A stretch of 64,000 bases of DNA from Mucidula mucida (taxonomy: Eukaryota; Basidiomycota; Agaricomycetes; Agaricales; Physalacriaceae): contig JADNYV010000161.1 of the NCBI GenBank assembly GCA_015501055.1, forward strand, positions 1 through 64,000, written 5' to 3'. Positions 45,181 through 58,640 of this stretch are shown in pieces (position 1 is the stretch's first letter; every line of letters starts with the position of its first letter). Under the pieces are notes generated by a model. It did not search any database. It was given only the letters and a program-made list of their open reading frames with translations, and was not told the DNA's origin. A program made the translations under genes and the position numbers.

Positions 45181-48100
45181 GTCTCTGAAGCCACTTTGTA
45201 TTCCTGGTTCGCAATGCTAGATAAATCCGGAAGGAAGTGAGGAGGCGCGCATGCATTAAGATGGGTCCACATCTTGGGATTGAGATGCCGACAGCGGAAA
45301 GTCATTTACAACATGGAACTTACAATTTATTGTAGAATACTACTACTACAACAATGGTTGGTATTCACTACACAGGCAAATTTGACACGAATACTCAGAA
45401 AGAACAAGCCTAAAGTACGCGATAAGCTTCATAGGAAACTCACCGGAATGAAAATGCTCACCTTCAACGACTGCTGCCAGACATCCCGGAGGTGTGCGTA
45501 CCGACTGACAAGTCGTGTCCCTACCCATAGCAACGACACCTCCTACATGTCCAAGTCTTATTCATTCGAACTCATTACATGATACTTTGAATTGACGCAG
45601 ACTTGGATGAAGTCAATACGTTACCTTTACATGACGGAGACGACGACGGCGTCCACTCAAGGTCAAACGGCTCTTCAAGACTTCGGAGCAAGAACTTGTC
45701 CAGGGAAGCGGAATCGAAGTCTGGCGGCTCCGCCAGATGACCCCCGCCAATGACAGAGGACTCTGAGTATGGTGTGATAGAGGTACAGAGATAGAGTTTG
45801 TTCTGTTTCGGGAACGTTAAGTACCGATGTAAGCTTAAAATGGAGACAGGACTTACTGGACACTAGAGGGATCCTCCGTCGTAGGCGTCACGAGCATCGA
45901 GAAGGGACATCGTCCAGTTGACGTCGTGGAACGATCTCCGGCTCGCATTCCTGGAAGCAGATTTTATCAGTCAGTCGACATGATCCTGATATTAACTCAC
46001 CAGCATTAACGTGAATAGGGCATATGACCCGCGATGGACGGGCCCGTAGATGTCTAGGCATCCAGCGTCAAGAAGTTGGACGTGTCTCTTAAACAACGTC
46101 AGAAGCACAAGGTCGCTCCATTTGACAGTGTCCGTGCCACACGTCGGGGTCCAAAGCGCTAATAAGCCCGACAACGAGGTAGTATATGAACTCGGCGGAG
46201 AATTCATGCACGTTAGACTGTCCGTGGATCGGCGCCAACCATTACCTTGCCCATCAAATACGACTCCAAGTTCGGCCTGTCCGAATCCCAGTCCACGCCA
46301 AGGACCAAGACGACATCCTCAAGACAAAGTGACTGCGCCGCCATAGTACAACGTTCCCACCGGCGCGAAGCCAAAAAGAAGGAGCGCGTCGCGAAGGCAC
46401 GTCCCAGACGATACAGAGCCCCCAGTTATAGTCTCAAGATCTAGCAGAGTCGTCAGTGAGAGCTACGATTCAAAGAACAAGCTCTACATACCGTGTCATA
46501 TCGAGTCTCGATGCTCGTCGGCGCTCTTGGATATAGTCGCCCGAGGAATAATCCTGTGCCGGAGTCCACAGTGAGAGCGGCGTCTATGGCGACATTAATA
46601 AGTCGTGTAGACGGCAGTGTATAGGACTGCTTACCATCCATGTTGATAACAACCCCCGCCTCAACGTCTGACAACGAGACAGTACATCAGTATGGCTACG
46701 AAGGAGCTCTCCCCGCATCTAGTCGCACGATATGTGAGGATGAAAAGTCGTCCCCTCGTCGTAGTGGCCGGCGAACACAAAAATTCTGACAAGACTGTCA
46801 GCGCACTCGTCAACCAGAACACACGACAACGGACGTACCAGGTCCTTGGTGAGTGAGGGCAGAAACGGAGGTACCAAGGGGAACCGGTCGTGCTGTAGAA
46901 AGTAGTAACGAACCCATATTGTCGTCGGGCCAGACACAGGCGGATATTAGTCTAGAGAAGGTGTAAGTAATGAAGCAAAGGAAGCACCGACAACGTACCA
47001 GGTAGTCCGTACAGCGCACTGGTATCCACAAAAATGTGCCCGGCATCGTCGTCCATGAAAATTCTGAAAAACATTGTTAGCGGCCTTGTCAAAGACACCA
47101 ACGAAGACGACGACGTACCAGGGAGGCCAGAACAGAGTACGACGTCGCTGAAAGAAGCGGGAATGAGCAAAATAAAATCAACAATGAAGGTGGGAAGGAA
47201 GGAGACATACCTGTCACATCAGGCGCCGAGTCACGTTTTAAGCGCGCTGGGAACGCGTTGATGAGGGCGGCGGTCGGAACAATCACGGATAAGGTCTGTG
47301 GAGAGAGGAAGAGGGTAATAACGTAGAGAGCTGAGGGATAGAACGACCGATGAGAGAGGAAGAAAGAGAAAGAGTGGGAATGGGAGCTGATGGTTCTTGT
47401 TGCATTCACATCGCCTTTTATTCCCATTCTCGCGTTCTGGCCTTCACTAGATACGTACATTGAACGGGATGAATGGTTACGGCGATGCGCGACCGTCGGA
47501 CGAAACGAAATCTTTCCAATATTCAGGCCGCCACACAATTTGGTCTCCTCTCGCCTAGTCGCCCTGAGCACACGAGAGCGAATGCATGGTAGAATATAGA
47601 CAAAATAGTATGAACTTTTGACTTGAATGAGCTGTGGTCAATCCGACTTGAATGAAACTTACCTCTGCCCGGAGAATGCACTGTGGCGCCTTTCCCGTCT
47701 TCGAGTTAATGTTCCGACAGCCAAGAGGCTGGAGTCACCTGCAGAGCCCATCAGTGATCGTCTGATGGGATTTAGCTAGCGGCGTCTGGGCACGGGGATA
47801 ACGAAAACTTCCAGCTTGGTCTGTTCACCCCGCTAATGCAACGCTTCGCGTTGCCAATACTATCCTTCTAGGCCCGGATAAGCTTGCGGTTTATGTTCTA
47901 TTAATATGTGATATGAGTCAGCGTGAAATGAAGCCCGTCGAAATGCGGAAAAGGTACGAACCGTTTCTGCAGTTCGGGCACATAGGGCGAATCGCGCTAT
48001 ATCGTTGAACTGTATACAGTGAGAGACAAGATGAAGGTCGCAGGGAGTATATTCAAGGTAGTGACAGCCAATCTAGTCGTCAAAGTACAGAGAAGTAGAC

Positions 48101-51100
48101 GAGAAACTACTTTTACCCAAAAATCTCGGAGGGACGGAGGAGGAGACGACCTCTGGCGTCATTTCCCCGCATCCGAGGTGGGCCAGATAAGATTGTTGAC
48201 GCGTCATAGGGTCCATGAGATCCTCGTGTCATCAATATGCAGGGTCCAGGCGCGTCGCTGAGCGTCTGACGCGAAATGTCGTCTTCAAGACCTCAGCGAC
48301 CATCAGATATTGAGTTACGTAAGCACAAGAATAATCTCCAAGTAAATTTAGGTCGGCCAGACGTCGCAGAGAGCGGGAAAGCACGAATACGCGTTAGTGT
48401 AAGTGTCTTGAATTCGGACATGTGGTGGTTCGAGTTCAACGGATACCGATCACTTGGGGTTACCATACACGTATGGCACCACTCAACCACAATGTTTTAC
48501 CACTAATTCCGAGCCGATTGAACGCCTGGAACGATGACAGACCTTCAGTTACGCGCTCGTAAAGCGGAGCTACTACCCACCAGTGAATACGCGAAATCAA
48601 CCTTGCGAGCCGACGGACATTATCCTCAGGGTTCAGACTATCAAATGCACTTGTTTTTAGACCTACCCTGGATGAAGTTTTCGAGAAGTTCGGATTTGAT
48701 GTTTTGGTAATACTTACTTCGCTGTAAGAGTCCACCAGTGCAATATGTTCATATCTGTGATTTCAAGTGACATTGGCTATATACCATGTCTTAGTACTAT
48801 GTAGTACCATACTACAAGAGATGTTCTAGCTACTCTAGAGAGCTCCCTCGAAGTGTAGTTCTCGATATACGCATTCGACGAGTTTGCCGGAGTAACGGTA
48901 TTCTAGTCTGTGGCAAGTCTTCTTACTCATTCTATCTATACGCGCAGGAGATTTGTACAAATTGATCTTCATTCAGCAAGTACATAGGACACGTATTTAC
49001 ACATCTGTACGAAATAACGAGTATCCTAGGTGCGCAGTCCGGGGCGTCCGATGCGTGCCATGACTATGCTCCCAGCAATTATCACCCCTGCTCCAGCAAC
49101 CTACATCAAGACGGCGCTAGTAACGCGCCGTGTTTACGAGCTGTAATAGAATTAGCTACGTGAAAATGATCGAAATAGATGAGGCACGAACGCGAAATTA
49201 TACGGCCTGCCGTTAACATCACCGTGGGAGACGCGAAACAGAGATACGTTACCTGGAAAGTGCTGACACGTCGTAGACGAGCAGAAGATATATCTCCGTA
49301 TCGTCCGAAGCTTCTCCAATGAACTGTGGCGAGGATTGTCGAGAACAGTAGTAATCCCATCAAAGAGCGCAAACGCAGCGGGGTGAATGAACCAAACTTG
49401 GGTCCTGAACTACGTTGTTAGTCTATTACAAGCGCCAGGGTGTTTTCACGTACCAAGGCTATTTCATCGATCGTCAAGACGTCCAAACGAGGCTTTACAG
49501 CCGAAGGCCGCCAGATTCAGGTCGTCGTCCACGGAGTCAAGTCTGGGTGCTCGTACGTAGGGCCGGAGTGGAATTAGCATGATCCTATGTTGTTGAAGGG
49601 CCAGAGCTAAGCGTAGCGTAACGCCAGACGACGTGGGACAACGCCGAGGAGAAGTCCGAATACGATCCTTGGAACGACGACTATCCGAAAGAAATTGAGT
49701 CGAAGGGGTTCATTCCGGTTGGAACTTACACGGACGTCGTTAAGCGAGCAGGAGAGCATGTCGGAGAGCGGGATGAAGCCGCTAACACCTGTCGTTCCAC
49801 AGAAAGAGATGTCCTGAATCAAGTCATCAGTCGAAAAGACACAGGAAAGTGGTATAACACACCACAGTGCAATTTGCAGCCAATTAGTCCGGAAGCGTCC
49901 ATTCGTCCGAGATCCATGAGACGTAAATCTCCGTCAGCGCCCAACATTAGCCGAAGGTCCTACGGATTAGCATAGGTCCGTTTACAAGGGCTCCAGGTGC
50001 GTTGCGATTGGCTAGGGCTTTCGGCGCCTACAAAGGGTCAAGACAGTCGTTAGGATGGGGGAATATCGACGACGACAAACCGGTGGTAGCAGCGCCTAGA
50101 TGAGCGGAGACGAGGTTTGAAGTGTGGCGTATATAGTCGCCACCATGCAAGCGGTGGAGATGAGGGGAGCGCGAGCGCAGCCGCAGTCGTGTGATGCGTT
50201 GAACCCGCATATTCCTGGCGCTGCAGTGATCAATCAGCCGGGCAGTTCAGGTAAGTCAACATAACGTACTACCGGGCAGTCTACCGCCTCAACGTCCCAA
50301 TCCGTCCATAATCCCGAACCAAATGAGATCCAGATCTCGATCGTTCGGGCGTATCGCCACGTATAGGAAGAATTTGCGTTGGATTTGATGAGGTTGAACT
50401 AATGACACGACGTCAGAGAACTCGAATTCAAGGCAAGTAATCGCACCGTTTTCCCAGAAAAAAAGCCGGGCCGGCGAGGCCAACACACGCCTTAGTAAAC
50501 CCAGCCTATCGGATCCAAGAGAAGGTGCCTTCGCGCAGTGTTGTGTGTCGAGTCCACCGGGTAGGCGGCGAAGCCGCCTGGAGTCGTCTTTGAGAGGGTT
50601 CAGAAATCAGCAAGAATCGGAAATAGAGCCCTAGACGTACTGTCGGTGATCTCAAAACCGTGCCTTTCTAATGATAAACGGCTTGGAATTGAAACATCAA
50701 TAAGCACCTTAGCTTCAACGAAAAGCCTGTCCGGCGAGGACAGCAATACCTATCCACGATCGACGCGTCTGTTTCAAAGACGACGAGATTGCAGTGGAGG
50801 GAGCGAAACCACCGCGGTTCATCTACCAGGTAAACTCCGGACGGGGAAGAAACTCGCAGCGAGTCAACGCAGTAATGGAAGCCGATTCTAGTCCCAAGTC
50901 AGTCGAGAATGCCACGAAAAAGTCAAGAAAAGACTCTAGCAAAACAGGTTGATATCAAAGCTTCATTCCGGTCCAAAGTACGTACCTTTGCGCTTGGCAG
51001 AAAAGCTGGTCCGGCGAGGACTGCGACGCGTATCCCGGATTCTCTCCTCTGTTTCCATGGCGACTAGAGTGTTCTGCTGCTCGTCGACGCCGTATCCAGG

Positions 51101-53202
51101 CCGTAGTGAAGCCAGCGTGGCGCGCTGTCGCCAATCAGTTGGGGAGCTCGAGACAGAAAGGAAACGCACAAACTTGGGGCCGTATTTGCGGTTAGCCTGT
51201 CATCGAATTCACGCAAGAAAAGGTAATACATACGCACTTTTTTCCAGGATCCAAGCCCGGCCGGCGAAGCCATACACGCCGCTCAATTCGATTTGACGCG
51301 TTTTGACCTTGTAGGACCGTCGAATTCTTGGTATTGCTGAGGAGCGGTATGCCCCGACGCGTTGAGGAAGCCGGAAGCCAGCTTTGAGAACGAAGGTGAT
51401 GGCGGTCGCAGACAAGTGTCGATTGCCGGACACGGGTAGCGATCGACGTCTTCTTGCTGCTCCTTGACGCGACGTGACTTTAATCCAACCGTTTCTATCG
51501 AAAATTTGTGTATTTCTGGATCTGCGACGGGACCTGCAGATCCCGGGTGTCAGTCCTTGTGGAACGATGCCCGCACCTTCCTGGAAATCTGAGCTCGGTT
51601 CTCGACGAATTGAGCGCCTCGTGTTCGTCTGGACAGCGGCGACTTGGAAGGAACAACCTCTGCGCCGCCTTCTGTCTTGGATCTCGTTTGGAGCGCGTAT
51701 AACTTGTAGAACTGTCAGTGCTCTACGTTGAACTCGCTAGCAGACTCGACGCACCGTGTCCCACTATGTTCCTATTCTGAACCCGATTCTGGACGAATTG
51801 AGCGGCTCTTCCTCACTGGCCGCGACGTAGACTTCTGGCAGGTGTCGTGTGTCAACACGCACCTTCTCACGACGGCGTCTTTTGTATTTTGAAACGTTAT
51901 CTCGACAAATTGAGCAAGTAGGATCTGTGGAACTGTCAGACTTTTCGATACGACCAACTGGACGATGTTACACACCGTGTCGCATCTCGACGACATGAGC
52001 ACAGGCTCTACCCGAATGTAATACTATTTTGTCGTCAATGAAGGCTGCCGTACGAAGAACGAACCGACCTGGCAATCATTAGCAGACAAGCGGGATGTAT
52101 GTCAAGGCGAGCTTATTTGTGCTCTCGACGGAAGACATGGTAGGATGGTAAGAGGGAAGGGAGGAATGGGGAGTACAGACCTATTGAATTCAGGTCCCCG
52201 TCGGACGAGTTTTTCCGTGTGTAAGCGCCGATCGTTGCCTCGACTTTTTCCAGGTCCCCGATTCTGTGGCGCACTCGACGAACGGTAAGTCCGCTCACTC
52301 TAAATTATAATTATTCTAACCGCAGCCGTGTAGACATCAAATACGAACTAATGGAAGGTGAATACGCGGCGTCGAGGTATGCACTGGTGTCACTACAATA
52401 TTCATCCCATCAGTGACGATCCTTCCTATTACAAAGGGCGGCTAATGGGCAGAATTTGTTTTTGCAGTACAGGACTGTGTACGCTACGCACTGCAATGAT
52501 ATCTGTCTCTTTCGAATTCTGTCAACAGTCCGCGTTGAAGTAGACCTCGGGAGCAAGCATTGGATGAGAATGCAATGTTGCCACCTAGAACAATTGATGC
52601 GCTCAAGCGCACATGAGTCATGAGCGGGTCCGCCAGAAGTATAAAGACCCTTCAGATTTCCTTCTCGTACATGTCCTCTACAAGGTATCTTCTTCACGCC
52701 TCTAGTCCGGTACCACGGTGATGACGACCGCCCTTGGGACTGTGCAGACTGCTGGTGTCTGAGCGTGCTTGAATGAATGTCGCGGCAGCAGCGTCTGTAC
52801 AGTTGGTACCGGCAATGATTTCTTTTTTATCTCGAGAGTGGACACGCGGTCACGCACCTATGTAGCGTACCTTGTAATACCCCCACTCTTTGAATCCATG
52901 CATTTTACCCTCGGGAGCCGAAACCATCGTCAAATTTCCCAAAATCTGCGCTGTACTTGTAGCCAAAACCACTGAACCTTATCCTGCTTGGTACGTACCA
53001 AACACGCCGGCATTGCAAGCCGCGCCTACGGGACACGAACGGCACCCGAAGAGGCGATACTCACACGGTTTTCGCTCTTCTTCCTCCTCGATCACCCCCT
53101 ACTCCGAGTACACCAGCTAGCCCGACAGCTCGATCACACCCCGATGCTGGCAGACGCTGAAGAGGGCGCTATGACGTTGAGCTTGGATGGTGCGTGTTAA
53201 GG
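45181..53202. other. 8-kb repeat-rich region without recognisable genes
   Basis: No ORF resembles a known family and none exceeds about 160 codons. Internal repeats are visible. GTACCAGG boxes lie near 46838, 46995 and 47113. A GTCCGGCGAGGAC/GGCCGGCGAGGCC box lies near 50475, 50730, 51012 and 51262. A CTCGACGAATTGAGC box lies near 51600, 51787 and 51900. Several repeat borders look like splice donors (GTACGT or GTGCGT on the minus strand), so decayed multi-exon genes are possible. Confidence 0.45.
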
Positions 53203-56200
53203 TACGTAACGCGTTTCTTGGCCGCTACGGTGCTGGGGCTGATATTTCTTTGGTAGACGCTGGAGAGGGCGGCGACTATGTTTCGCAAGACGAGGAGCAG
53301 GAGGTTGAGCTTGGATGTGGGATGGGATCTGGTTACGTTGCTATGGTACGTGCTGATTTCCCTCGTCGCGCTCAAGACCAATTCGTTAATGCCCATCTTA
53401 GCTTGTACAATCCTTCCTTCCGAGTATCGCACGGACGCCGTTTGTGGAACGCTTCAAGTACGACATAATATCTTCGAACCTTCTATCGACGACACTCTCT
53501 ACGCATACGCCGTACCCCAAATCGCCGACATTTCCTGGGACGATTGCTACGCCAGGTGAGACCAGTTTTGTGAGACGTAGACGGAGTAGTGGCGGAACGT
53601 CAGGCCACCCGAAGCAGGACGAGGAGAACGCTGGATATTGGGTGTGGGCGGTAGGAATTGTGTTACTGTGTGCAGGATATTTTATTCTCGGCTTAGCAGC
53701 CTGTGGGTTTGCTTGGATAACTAGCGTGGAGGCTGGCGCGACGGAGGACATGCAGGATGTAAGTGGCTGCCATTCCTACACGTCTCGTCTGACTTTGTTT
53801 AACAGTCGATTGACGCGCTCAAAGAGCTTGTGTGCGCCGGTGATACTTGGGATTCTGTCGTTCACGAAGCACTCGGTATTCTGGAAAAGGACGTATCCAA
53901 CCCACCATCAGCAAATCCCTCTTCTCCCGGCATCACTCGCTCCCGGTCTTCTACAGCGAACAATACACCCCTGCGTGTAGCGTTACAATCCACGCTGCAC
54001 ACGACCCAGACCGCTTGCGACAACATTCGGCCGCTGTTTATTGCTCTGACGTCCCCGGACGAACTGCGCCAGCTGAGCGAAATGTATGCGCCTCCGAATC
54101 CACAGAGACCCGTGTCGTTGCCGACATTGACCAGGAAGACCGCGATGGAGGATAAACGCGCGACATGGGGCGGGAAACGGAGTACTTGGTACGGGACGCC
54201 AAACGGTAAACGAAGGTCAGAGTTGACATCGCTGCTCTCGCATTCTCCCAGTCGCAGTGCGCCTGTGACGCCTCTTCAGGAGGAAGACGAGAGCGACGAT
54301 CCGTTACAGGATGCGCGAAAGCATGGCGACGTGTTTGGACTCGAGGCGCTGGATCTTCAACGCCGGCGACGAATGTCGTCGCAGCTGTCTCCGATGAGCC
54401 CCGTTTTCATTCAACCACCGCGCCTTTCTGCGCTGCAGGCCTCTCTGTCTGCTGCGATATCGGCTAAACGGTATACCGCAGCGCATCTGCTTGCTCTGCG
54501 ATTCACGGACGAAGCATTGCAGGATTACTGGGAGGACGTGCGTAGTGTCATGTCGTTGCTCACTGGAGCTCTTGCAGATGCAGCAGCGCGCCTAGGTGAA
54601 GCTATCGCTGAACACGAGCAGGGTCAGGAGGAGCTCGGTCGACCGAGCAGACATTCCCGAGAGGTGTCGCGGGTTTGGGCGGAGCGTCACAGGCTGAGTG
54701 ATTTGTCGCCGCCGAATCTGACTCTGGACTTGGACCTGGGCGAGACGGAGGGCTATGCACCCGTGCCGGGGAGGATGGCGCGCTTTGGGCTGCATGTCGA
54801 GAAGCTGAGGGAAGCGATGCGTGCTGCAGGCGGGGAGCTGGAGGGCGCGGTGGGCGCTCTGAAAGGGCACCGGCGTGTGCATTCGGACGCGTCGGATTCG
54901 TCTTCTGCGCCGCTGTTGCATTCTGAGACGGATACCACGGAGCCTCATGCTGCAATCCAGGCGTACGACCGGTTACGGCGCGAACTTGGTGTGGCGTTAC
55001 GGGAATGCGAGCGTGGGCGGGCTTGTTTGGTTGAAGCACTCGTTCCACCCGCGCCGTCATCGTCATCGTCTCGACCCTCATCACTAGGATCTGTGCCGAG
55101 CCTCGACCATGGTCCTGTCTCAGAAGAAAGCATTTTGGATCACGAGCTGGAGGTGCTCGTTTCTACCGGTATCGATCATCCTATTCTTCTTCCCCGCGAC
55201 GATGAAATGGAGCTTGGTATCGAAGAGGTTTATGAGTACGATCTGGGCCTTGACAAGCCCTCGTGGACCCGCGAACGGAGTACAATGTCGAGGGAGGAGC
55301 GGATACGTGCGGCGAAAGAGAATCGGGAGCTGGAGAGGGAGAAGGAGAAGGAGTCGCGGAAGCCGGTGGAGGTTGTGGAGGAGCTGAAGGATGTGATCTC
55401 TAGGGTGAAGGAGGAGAGGGAGCGTCGGCAGCTGGGGGCGCAGTATCAGCCGACTTTTGATGAAGAGCTGGAAGAGGCGACGCTGGCTTATGTGGATGAG
55501 GAGGAGGTGCACGCGGAGATTGGTGTCGCGTTATAGCCTTTCGTTTGAGTGATTTATTGGATACCTATATGCGTACATTACTATACTACTTGGCTTTGAT
55601 TTACATGCTGTGGATTTTTGGTTTTGTTTATTTCGAGTGTAGCTATAGTGACTGCTAGTTGATGCTAATTTATACTTGTGTTGAAAAAGAAGGATTGTCG
55701 AAGATGCGATGAGGGTGTATCCGTTGGGATATGTGGCCTCCATGTGTAGTACGACTGGCACTGATTATTGACTTCACTCGGGATACATGAAGGTATGTTA
55801 CTTAAAGGCGTGTTAACAATTTCGTAGACGAAAGGAAGTGTGCGAGATGAGAAAAGCGGTGGAAGGAAAAAGACATCACAAGTATATGATGTGGGCACGC
55901 ATCCGTTCAGATATCTGGCCTTGAGGTAGCCATAGCAAGCAACATTCATGTGAGGGTGACCGTTGAGAGTCTCAACTGGTTGGCGGGGTGGCAGGGAAAA
56001 AATGCTGAGATGGAGTTGCACACTGGGGTTGTATCCGTTAGAATATCTAGCCTCGATCGGTAGTGTGAAAGTCGGGCGTGAATGCGAAGAGGCACTTGGC
56101 TGATTTCTCCACTGGAGCGCGGAATTTGGTATAGAGTACGTAGAAGGAAGAAAAAAAGGCAACTTTGCAGCGCACAGTGAGGCGCGCGTCCGCTGGGATA

Positions 56201-56400
56201 CGGGTCCTCGATTGAAGATGTGGCATAGAATGCTTCGTTTCTTCTTGGCGTACAACACACCAGCGGTGAAAGGCAGGAAAAAGGACCTCAAAAGACCAAA
56301 GGCAGCACAGCGCAAGGCACAGTAGAACGCGTAGTATCCGTTAGGATATGCGTCCCCGATCTGCAGTGCGGATTGAGTTCAATCGTCAGGTGGACCTCGT
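53203..56400 (+). repeat. Direct segmental duplication, copy 2
   Basis: Second copy of 41986-45180. The left border lies in intron 1 of the vezatin-like gene, so exon 1 was not duplicated. Confidence 0.92.
53257..55536 (+). pseudogene. Vezatin/Inp2-like gene, copy 2, without exon 1
   Basis: Exons 53257-53345, 53402-53758 and 53806-55536 match copy 1, with a 9-bp deletion in the first of them. The rest is open and nearly identical. Exon 1 (MAEAFYDEEGPMAG...) is absent. Intron-1 sequence before 53257 has lost the in-frame TAA seen in copy 1, so an ORF from ATG 53187 now runs through it into the old second exon. This could give a replacement N-terminus (MVRVKVRNAFLGRYG...) if transcribed. A decayed second piece of exon 2 lies at about 53150-53190. 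Either a partial pseudogene or a gene with a new start. Confidence 0.6.
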
Positions 56401-56620
56401 ACACTGAAATACTTTAGTAACAGTATCAGGGTGTTATTGAGACGCGTAGTTCCCGGTAGCACATGTGGTTCCCGATCCTCAGGCCCAGAACTCGTACGAT
56501 CATTGAATCGGGGATTTAAGATGGTGGGAAAAGAGAAAGAGGTAGAAGAAAAATACTTTTCAGCTGGACGGCGACAAGGCGCGCATCCGTTAAGACACGT
56601 GTCTACGCCTTGGAGTGGGA
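55700..56620 (+). repeat. Degenerate satellite-like repeats downstream of copy 2
   Basis: GTATCCGTTGGGATATGTGG-type boxes near 55716, 55899, 56029, 56192, 56333 and 56583. The first four correspond to those after copy 1. The last also fits the mirrored position of the array at 40.5 kb. Confidence 0.6.
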
Positions 56621-57526
56621 AGAGATACGCCAGGTAGTCATCAGTCAACACTTCTTGGTAGACAGGTGTTGAGCCTTCGACAATGCAGGTTAACAGTGTA
56701 GAAAAAGGTGAGAGGAAGATCCATGATACGGGGCGACTCGGCGGCGTACTACGTCCCAAGGAAGAGTTATCTAATCGATGTCGGGGAACGTTGTGCAACC
56801 AAGTATTCTCGAGGGAGCTAGTCCATGCGCCTCTCTAACAGTCTTGGCGAGAATTTGGGATTTCAGGGAACGATGGATGTTAAGACGAAAGGGCCGAATG
56901 TCAGCAATATAATGGGCATCCGGCTCGAATTATCGTATAGCCGGCGATCTACTTCCCACCATCGTCACGACTTGACTTTTGAGGAAGGGCGCATCTAAAA
57001 CCCTATTGTTCCTTGTGCTGCTCGCTCTGAAACGACTCAGGATCGTCTTCGAGCGCGCTTTTACCATAGACTTGATTTACTATCTGCGCTCCAGATTCTC
57101 CCACTCCTTAATTCGTTGTTGCCAAATGAATGCCGCAAAACCGGTTTCATTGGTTCTCTACTACCTTCAGCGGCAGCTCTCCGAGGCGCCCACCGCTTGG
57201 GCGCTGTGCATCTGCTTCTTCGTCGCTAAGCATATCACCTTTTCTCGCACAAAGCGGCTTCAATTGCCCTTGCTCTAGTCTATTTTGGCTTCTTAGTGCG
57301 TCATTTGTCCTTGAATGTTGCCAACGGTCATCCTCGCCTCACGTTACGCCTCCGATACCTGTGCCTGCGAGAAGGCTTAGGAGTACAAGGCCACAATTCT
57401 CCGCAGTGCGTTCATTCATTACGGACTCGCCGTTCTTTTCACGGTCTGGACTAACCGCGTCCTACTTTGTGTGCGTTGAGTGTATAACCTGCGAATACAT
57501 CATTACCTGCCTTTCGCTTCAGTCAT
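56621..57526. other. Intergenic, inverted-repeat spacer on right arm
   Basis: From about 56840 it mirrors the spacer at 39.6-40.25 kb. No gene supported. Confidence 0.45.
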
Positions 57527-58640
57527 CATCATGTTGTTCTCCGCCGCCTTTTATTCACTCCTTCTGGCCTCAGTCGCTCGCGCTGTTGTTCTCGGAGAGG
57601 CAAGTCCTCCTCTTGCGTTTGGTGCTGCGCCTGAGTGAGCGCTCTTTACAGCGCGAATTCGAGACTTTTGTCGCCGCTGGACCCATCGTATGTAGCTATC
57701 AATTTAATGTTGGACATGTTCTGACTACCGCCTACTAGACGACGGTAATTCCTCTTTCTTTGAAATCCGCTGGATGTATCTAAGCTGCGATCGTAGACGA
57801 TTGCCGCTGGCACGCCCATTACGACTGCGATTAGCGGGACAGTCACCTCAATTGTTGGTCGCCTTTGCTCTCTCTGTCCTTCGATTCATTTGACATTGAT
57901 CACAGCTCGGCGGCACCGGAACGACAGCGACTGCGAGTACATTGATCCTAACACCGTTCACTAGCTGACTTGTATCCCAGGTCGTATCTAACGGGACCAC
58001 GATTGCGTCCTCGAGTTTAGCGACTGTCAGCTTCATTCCGCTTTCATTTCACGAAGGATGATCGCTCATCATTCTCCTTCCAGGTCACTGTAACCGTCAC
58101 CCCATCCGAATGTGTCCTGGTTCGTCGACTCTATGGCCATCCCAGTATATGATGCTCATCCTTCCTCCCTCAGACGAATGCGACGTCGATCACGCTCAAC
58201 CAATGCAACGGAAAGCTCGCCACCGGCGCTCTCACATCCACGGTTGACAGCTCGAACGCCACGTCCACCAGTGTCGGATTCCCCATCACCGCTACGACTG
58301 TCACCTGAGCGCTACCACTAGCGTCATCACGATTGGGGGCACTACTAGCACCGTCACCGTTGCGCCTACCAGGACTGTCGTAACCCTCACTGCCGCTACT
58401 TCAGTCGCCACTGGCGTGAATGGGACGACTAGTAGCACTGTCTCCACCCGCGCCCGGACGACAACCGAGATGGCTACACAGGTGTCTTCTTCCAGTGCGG
58501 AGATTGTTACGCAGAGCGCATAAAATGTATGTTGCCCGTTTTCCTTCATGACTACCTATGAATGACTCCTTTACAGTTCCTGACGTCTTGTGGATGTTGC
58601 CGTACCGACCTGGATACTTTCTAATGGACCTTTTTAATTT
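56840..58640. repeat. Inverted repeat, inner segment of right arm
   Basis: Reverse complement of about 38466-40245. Coordinates of matching points sum to about 97,100 throughout. Confidence 0.85.
57527..58522 (+). pseudogene. Secreted Ser/Thr-rich protein, right copy, frameshifted
   Basis: Same ATG, signal peptide (MLFSAAFYSLLLASVARA) and exon pattern as 38583-39577, but an extra C after VTVTVT (near 58104) and a missing base giving GTC ACC TGA near 58300 put the Ser/Thr-rich last exon out of frame. Confidence 0.6.

Noticed and set aside
44459..45256. 265-codon minus ORF (and 55665-56315)
   Set aside because: Spans the satellite-like repeats; its internal periodicity mirrors the DNA repeat, with no domain.
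47089..47571. 160-codon minus ORF
   Set aside because: Low-complexity Ser/Phe-rich reading across likely intron and repeat borders; no recognisable domain.
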